DNA from: Blastocatellia bacterium
Lineage (GTDB): Bacteria; Acidobacteriota; Blastocatellia; UBA7656
Length of the DNA: 9,618 bases
Assembly (NCBI GenBank): GCA_022615215.1
Contig: JAKEHD010000565.1
Coordinates: 1 to 9,618 of the forward strand
Direction of reading: 5' to 3'
A program made the position numbers and the translations under genes. The notes beneath the pieces were generated by a model, which searched no databases, had not been told where the DNA came from, and saw only the letters and a list, made by a program, of their open reading frames with translations. Of the stretch, positions 5,969 through 9,618 are shown piece by piece. The first letter of the stretch is position 1, and every line of letters starts with the position of its first letter.

Positions 5969-6817
5969 ATGTTCGAGTGGGAAGCAAACAAAAGACGCAT
6001 TCATATCCGCGAGGCCGAAACTCAGGCGGAGTACCGCATGGTAGAAGAGATTCAAAAAACGGTTTGGGGCTTCAGCGACCTCGACGTGGTGCCTGCGGCG
6101 ACTCTCATTGCGACCGTGCATGCGGGCGGGATTCTTCTGTGCGCATTCGAAGGCGAAAGGATGATAGGCTTCGTCTACGGCTTTCCGGCTTACGAACACG
6201 GCATCGCCTCAATACATTCGCATATGCTTGCCGTCCTGCCCGAATACCGCAACCTCAGGGCCGGTCTCTTCCTGAAACTCGCGCAACGCCGGAGCGCGCT
6301 CGAAAAAGGGATCAATCGCGTAACCTGGACCTTCGACCCTCTACAGAGCCTTAATGCCAATTTGAACTTCGTCAGGCTCGGCGTCATATCGAACCGCTAC
6401 CTAGTGAATTTCTACGGCGAGGCGTCCTCAAGCCATCTGCATCAGGGATTCGGCACGGACCGCCTCTGGGTCGTTTGGCTCCTCGACAGCGACCGCGTGA
6501 AAGAGCGCATCGACCATTCTTCTCAACCCGGCCCACACCTTCCCTCAATAGACACCCTGACGATTCTCGTCCGAAACCTGGAGGGGACGCCTGAACTTCG
6601 AGACCTCGCCGGTAACTTTTCAGAAGACCGCTGCCTGATCGAGATACCTCAAAAGATCAGTTCTGTCAAAGAGCGCGACCCTGCCGCCGCCATCGCCTGG
6701 CGAGAAGCGACCCGCGCTGCCTTCCTGACGGCCCTCGAACAAGGCTTTACAATTGAAGACTTCTTTCAGGTGAAAGAAGAATCCGGTCCCCGCTGTTTTT
6801 ATCTGCTCACCAGATGA
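5969..6817 (+). CDS. GNAT-fold acyltransferase of the COG3375 type
   Basis: This 282-residue predicted cytoplasmic protein has an N-terminal GNAT fold (about 11-150) and a less conserved C-terminal part (about 165-282). Recognisable blocks are VVPAATLIATVHAGG (40-54), the strand pair around FEGERMIGFVYGFP (60-73), HSHMLAVLPEYR (83-94) and TWTFDPLQSLNANLNF (119-134). I associate this pattern with COG3375 predicted acetyltransferases. Members of this broad group have been found beside N-acylamino-acid racemases and peptidases, and amino-acid N-acylation is one possible activity, but no such gene is visible here. The acyl-CoA pyrophosphate loop, normally R/Q-x-x-G-x-G, reads R94-N-L-R97-A-G99, so the first Gly is Arg. 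The ATG at 5969 lacks a Shine-Dalgarno sequence; a CTG at 5930 has a good one. The gene is divergent from the transporter and separated from the sigma gene by an AT-rich gap, so it is probably transcribed alone. Confidence 0.85.
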   Translation: MFEWEANKRRIHIREAETQAEYRMVEEIQKTVWGFSDLDVVPAATLIATVHAGGILLCAFEGERMIGFVYGFPAYEHGIASIHSHMLAVLPEYRNLRAGLFLKLAQRRSALEKGINRVTWTFDPLQSLNANLNFVRLGVISNRYLVNFYGEASSSHLHQGFGTDRLWVVWLLDSDRVKERIDHSSQPGPHLPSIDTLTILVRNLEGTPELRDLAGNFSEDRCLIEIPQKISSVKERDPAAAIAWREATRAAFLTALEQGFTIEDFFQVKEESGPRCFYLLTR

Positions 6818-7194
6818 CCACTTCGCAACCGGATACGGCTTCCAATAATGCTTTATGACCTTATTCAAAATTCCTTTTCGCATTTTGATAATTCCTTATG
6901 GAAAATTTACTCGAAAGCTTCCAAACATCAATTTGCAACGACGAGTAATATTGAATTCCCTATCGGATATTTTATTGTATTTATAGATTTGAACTACACT
7001 CAAGCGTAATAGGTGGTTGGACTTGTCGGATCGATTTTGCGCGCGGGGCTGTCAAAGGCATTTGCCCCTGTTGAGCAGACGGAAAAGAGCATAAGCAGCC
7101 GACGCAGGGTTGAACCGGAGTGATTCGAGGGAATAAAATCTGTCCGGTGGTGATATTATTTGAAAAGAGACGACAAAGTTTAAACGAGGTCGAA
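6818..7194 (+). other. AT-rich intergenic region and probable leader of the sigma factor gene
   Basis: About 375 bases without a convincing gene. Positions about 6835-7010 are clearly richer in A/T than all neighbouring DNA. A 7-bp inverted repeat, TTACTCG (6907-6913) and CGAGTAA (6942-6948), encloses 28 bases and could be an operator. A bulged hairpin can form at 7045-7068 (GGGGC...GCCCC). No promoter with both boxes at correct spacing was found. The last 75 bases (7120-7194) are open in the sigma frame and would be coding if translation began at the GTG at 7120. Confidence 0.5.
7186..7189 (+). promoter_or_regulatory. Ribosome binding site supporting a TTG start of the sigma gene
   Basis: GAGG followed by five bases and TTG at 7195. 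The alternative GTG at 7120 has GGAG running directly into it with no spacing, so it is less well served. Confidence 0.45.
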
Positions 7195-7737
7195 TTGGCA
7201 AAGCCGGGATCAGAATTGCGCACGGAGAAATTCGAGCGGGAAGCCCTGACGCACCTTGATGCTCTGACGCGAACCGCCGGACGCCTCATGCGCGGACGCC
7301 AGGAGGCTGAAGACATAGTGCAGGAGACTTATCTCCGGGCCTGGCGGTATTTCGATTCATTCGAGACGGGGTCGAACTGCGCCGCCTGGTTATTCCGAAT
7401 TATGTTCAATGTGATAAACGCCAAAAAGGGCAAGGAGGCACGGATGCCCGAATCGGCTCTCGAAAACGAAGAGAGCGGCCTCTATCAGAGCGGCAACGTG
7501 GTGACATTCGATCCGCTCAAGCGGCTGGAAGGCGGCGAAGCGCTCGAAGCCACCAAGCAATTGTCGGAAGACCATCGCTCGGTGCTCTGGCTGATCGTGG
7601 TCGAAGAGTTTTCCTATAAAGAGACGGCGGAAATACTCGATGTCCCTATAGGAACGGTTATGTCGAGATTGCACCGCGCGCGACGCGACCTTCGCAGGAT
7701 ATTGATGACCGGCGATGCCACAGGCGCCGCCGGATGA
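7195..7737 (+). CDS. ECF-family RNA polymerase sigma factor (sigma-70 group 4)
   Basis: Counted from the TTG at 7195 the protein has 180 residues, a normal length for an ECF factor; from the GTG at 7120 it would have 205. Region 2 is seen in the stretch with EAEDIVQETYLRAWRYF and GSNCAAWLFRI (about residues 36-75), which binds core polymerase and the -10 element. Region 4 is seen in SYKETAEILDVPIGTVMSR and the following LHRARRDLRRIL (about 138-171), the helix-turn-helix for the -35 element. I prefer the TTG because of its GAGG site and because ECF proteins usually start shortly before the FEREALTHLDAL-type helix. The anti-sigma gene follows 44 bases downstream, so this factor is likely held inactive until that protein senses a signal. 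The gene is probably self-regulated, but I could not identify its own promoter. The regulon is unknown. Confidence 0.93.
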   Translation: MAKPGSELRTEKFEREALTHLDALTRTAGRLMRGRQEAEDIVQETYLRAWRYFDSFETGSNCAAWLFRIMFNVINAKKGKEARMPESALENEESGLYQSGNVVTFDPLKRLEGGEALEATKQLSEDHRSVLWLIVVEEFSYKETAEILDVPIGTVMSRLHRARRDLRRILMTGDATGAAG

Positions 7738-7781
7738 ATTTTCAGGTCAAAAGTAAAGGCCTGTTGTAGTATAAGGAAGCT

Positions 7782-8537
7782 ATGAACTGCGGCGAAGTAA
7801 AAGAGATAATTCAGCTATATATGGACAGCGAACTCGAAGCACGCGATACGCTTGCGGTGCAGCGGCACCTCGAATCGTGCCCTTCGTGTTCGTCGCTCCT
7901 GAGCGCCTTCGCGGAGCAGGACCGCGCGCTCCGGCAAGCGGCCCACGCCGAGGCAAGCGACAACCGCGCCCTTCGAGAAAGCATTCTCGCTCGAATACGC
8001 GAACATTCGCCTCAGCCGGTCAGCCGCTGGAGGTCGCCCGCTATCTTGAGGCGCGCTGCTGCGCTGGCCGCCCTGGCGATAGCCGCGACCCTGCTCATAT
8101 TGTTCGGACAGACGCCCGTAACCGATGAGGTTTATGCCGCTGTCGCAGCCGACCATGCCGCGCACTGCACGCTCGATAAGCTCGACAATGCGTTTAAAGA
8201 CGGCGACACGCTCAACCGGCTCGTCGCCGAATACGGCAGGATGAAGGCGACACCCGATCTTTCGGCCTTTGGATTCTCTGATCCTCACGCAAAGATTTGC
8301 ACGGTGAATGGAAGGAAGTTCCTTCACCTGATCTGTCTGGATTCGAACGGGCAAGGGCTTTCTCTGTTCATACGTCCACATGCGGCGGACCTCGGCGTCG
8401 AGCGATTGACCGTGCTCGATCAAAAGGGTTTCTCTGTGGCTTCCCTTTCAAGGTCGGGCGTAGATGTTCTGGTCGTGTCTTCGCTTGATGAAGAGCGGAC
8501 CTCGAAGATAGCAGAGGCCGTAGCCGCGCAATTATGA
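7782..8537 (+). CDS. Membrane-anchored zinc-binding anti-sigma factor with an extracytoplasmic sensor domain
   Basis: This 251-residue protein should bind and silence the ECF sigma factor encoded just upstream. The N-terminal cytoplasmic domain has the ZAS signature HLESCPSC (H29-x3-C33-x2-C36) plus Cys3 exactly 26 positions before the His, the same spacing I recall for the zinc ligands of the redox-sensing RsrA (C11, H37, C41, C44). One membrane helix lies at about 91-109 (AAALAALAIAATLLILFG). The remaining 140 residues are predicted outside the membrane and contain Cys129 (DHAAHC), Cys173 and Cys185, along with a HLICLD strand. This part resembles sensor regions of other bacterial zf-HC2 proteins but has no function I can name. 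The start ATG follows AAGGAAG. Thiol or metal sensing, on either side of the membrane, is a reasonable inference; regulated proteolysis is the usual alternative. Confidence 0.92.
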   Translation: MNCGEVKEIIQLYMDSELEARDTLAVQRHLESCPSCSSLLSAFAEQDRALRQAAHAEASDNRALRESILARIREHSPQPVSRWRSPAILRRAAALAALAIAATLLILFGQTPVTDEVYAAVAADHAAHCTLDKLDNAFKDGDTLNRLVAEYGRMKATPDLSAFGFSDPHAKICTVNGRKFLHLICLDSNGQGLSLFIRPHAADLGVERLTVLDQKGFSVASLSRSGVDVLVVSSLDEERTSKIAEAVAAQL

Positions 8538-8613
8538 ACCGGTTTTCGAGAAGCGACAGGGCGAGGAAATTCTGCGGAGGGACGAATATCTATTTCCGTT
8601 ACGAGAGGCCAAG

Positions 8614-9456
8614 ATGAAATACTTGCTATTCCTGCTGACCCTGATAACCGGAGCGTTGCTCCTTTCGTTCGCCCTGAATCATAAAGACATGGCGACCTCT
8701 AGAGAGGCAGAGGCGGGGCAAATCTCAGAGTCTGCCCGCGACAAGAAGATTCCGGTAATCGTCGAGTTATTCACCTCCGAAGGATGTTCGAGTTGCCCGC
8801 CCGCCGATGAAGTGCTTGCAGGGCTAGACAAGACGCAGCCCGTGACGGGCGTTGAAATAATCGCACTCAGCGAGCACGTCGACTACTGGAATCGCCTGGG
8901 CTGGGCCGACCCTTATTCTTCGGCGCAATACAGCGAGCGCCAGAGCCAGTACGCGCGGGCCTTCGGCAGAGGCGACATATACACGCCTCAGATGGTCGTC
9001 GACGGGCAGATGGAATTTGTCGGCAGCAATATGGACAAAGCGCGCTCGACGATCGCGCGCTCCGCAAAGTCGCCCAAAGCGAATGTGCAAATAGCGACCT
9101 CTCCGAGCCAGGACGGCGAGAAGCGAGATCAAGTCCGTCTCAAAGTCAGTGTCGATAACCTGCCCGATGTAAGCGAGGGCGACACGGCTGAAGTGTGGCT
9201 CGCCGTCACGGAGAACGGTTTGAGTTCCAGCGTATCGCGCGGCGAAAACGCCGGGCGCAAACTGGCTCACAGCGCCGTCGTGCGCAGATTGGATTCGATT
9301 GGCCGCATCACTTCGCGCGGCGCATTCAGCGCCGAACCCACGATCGAGATTGCGAGAGCGTGGAAGCGAAAAGACCTGCGGGCGGTGGTATTCGTGCAGG
9401 AGCGTGAAAGCCGCCGCGTGCTCGGAGGGGCGGCCCTCGCTCTGGCCGATGAATGA
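8614..9456 (+). CDS. DUF1223 thioredoxin-fold exported protein with a CxxC motif
   Basis: This 280-residue protein starts with a hydrophobic segment (about 1-21) that is a signal peptide or membrane anchor; there is no lipobox Cys. The core begins with VIVELFTSEGCSSCPPAD, with Cys58 and Cys61 forming a thioredoxin-like CxxC. It continues with SEHVDYWNRLGWADPYSS and DIYTPQMVVDGQ, the last containing the cis-Pro-type TP expected in this fold. The second half (about 150-280) is a beta-rich region. These blocks match the DUF1223 family (PF06764 as I recall), exported proteins of unknown role thought to have redox activity. The start is fixed by GAGAGG at 8603-8608 and a five-base spacer. It lies 76 bases after the anti-sigma gene on the same strand, so it is a likely member of the sigma operon or regulon, which suggests a link to envelope thiol stress. 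Confidence 0.92.
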   Translation: MKYLLFLLTLITGALLLSFALNHKDMATSREAEAGQISESARDKKIPVIVELFTSEGCSSCPPADEVLAGLDKTQPVTGVEIIALSEHVDYWNRLGWADPYSSAQYSERQSQYARAFGRGDIYTPQMVVDGQMEFVGSNMDKARSTIARSAKSPKANVQIATSPSQDGEKRDQVRLKVSVDNLPDVSEGDTAEVWLAVTENGLSSSVSRGENAGRKLAHSAVVRRLDSIGRITSRGAFSAEPTIEIARAWKRKDLRAVVFVQERESRRVLGGAALALADE

Positions 9457-9519
9457 ATTGATTTTGAATGCAGCGCAGGCGGTTGCCCTTGCGAGCTACT
9501 GCAACCTGTCGCTTCATTT

Positions 9520-9525
9520 TATACT
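9520..9525 (+). promoter_or_regulatory. Possible -10 box for the gene at the right edge
   Basis: TATACT matches the -10 consensus at five of six positions and lies 44 bases before the ATG at 9570. No good -35 box is found 16-18 bases upstream, so this is weak. The rest of 9457-9569 holds nothing else recognisable. Confidence 0.28.
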
Positions 9526-9569
9526 GCGCGCATCGCAAGGCAAGAAAGTATTTCCAGAGAGGACCGCTT

Positions 9570-9618
9570 ATGGGGAGTGCGCCGCCCATTTTCTTTCTTA
9601 AAAGATTTTTTCTTCTGG
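9570..9618 (+). CDS. Start of a gene truncated by the window edge
   Basis: ATG at 9570 opens a frame of 16 codons (MGSAPPIFFLKRFFLL) that runs off the window. It is preceded by AGAGAGGA (9556-9563) with a six-base spacer, which is an excellent ribosome site. The residues are hydrophobic with Lys-Arg in the middle, as in a signal peptide or first membrane helix. Product unknown; too short to identify. Confidence 0.5.
   Translation, partial: MGSAPPIFFLKRFFLL

Noticed and set aside
5863..6354. Plus-strand frame overlapping the start of the GNAT gene
   Set aside because: Its product is rich in Arg, Gly and Ser with no family resemblance, while the overlapping frame at 5969-6817 has clear GNAT motifs.
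7129..7152. SigR-type promoter (GGGAAT, 18-base spacer, GTT)
   Set aside because: GGGAAT is present at 7129-7134, but no GTT occurs at the required distance, and the position would fall close to or inside the coding region.
7815..8423. Long minus-strand frame opposite the anti-sigma gene
   Set aside because: It is a shadow frame typical of GC-rich coding DNA; the plus strand has the zinc motif, membrane helix and ribosome site.

Overview
The window looks like chromosomal DNA from a moderately GC-rich, Gram-negative-type bacterium, most likely an Acidobacteriota member (Blastocatellia-like). This is inferred from the style of the S9 peptidase (a charged helical insert in the propeller), the short G/A-rich repeats and the ECF sigma/anti-sigma layout. 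It was not established by any search.

Layout. The left half (about 80-5600) is on the minus strand. In transcription order it holds a POT-family peptide transporter (5600-3714), a secreted prolyl-oligopeptidase-family (S9) serine peptidase (3565-1031), a DUF6932-like nucleotidyltransferase-fold protein (1008-565) and a small coiled-coil protein (565-347) that starts inside the stop codon of the previous gene. Last comes an 87-codon second copy of the S9 peptidase C-terminus (341-78). The right half is on the plus strand: a GNAT acyltransferase of the COG3375 type (5969-6817), an AT-rich gap, an ECF sigma factor (about 7195-7737), its zinc-finger membrane anti-sigma factor (7782-8537), a DUF1223 thioredoxin-fold exported protein with a CxxC motif (8614-9456), and the first 16 codons of another gene running off the right edge.

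How the genes may work together. Transporter and peptidase form a plausible peptide-scavenging pair: the exported peptidase releases short peptides and the transporter imports them. The transporter carries a large periplasmic insertion between TM9 and TM10 made of three recognisable repeats, at the same position as the extracellular domain of animal PepT proteins. The sigma, anti-sigma and DUF1223 genes look like an envelope or thiol-stress module.

Most notable. (1) The nucleotidyltransferase/coiled-coil pair lies between two 261-bp direct copies of the S9 gene 3' end. The copies are about 95% identical and 12 of the 13 differences are synonymous, so the extra copy descends from a gene that was under selection; this marks the pair as a recently acquired or rearranged cassette. 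(2) The repeat-built periplasmic domain of the transporter. (3) An 8-bp tandem repeat that has grown in frame inside the S9 peptidase.
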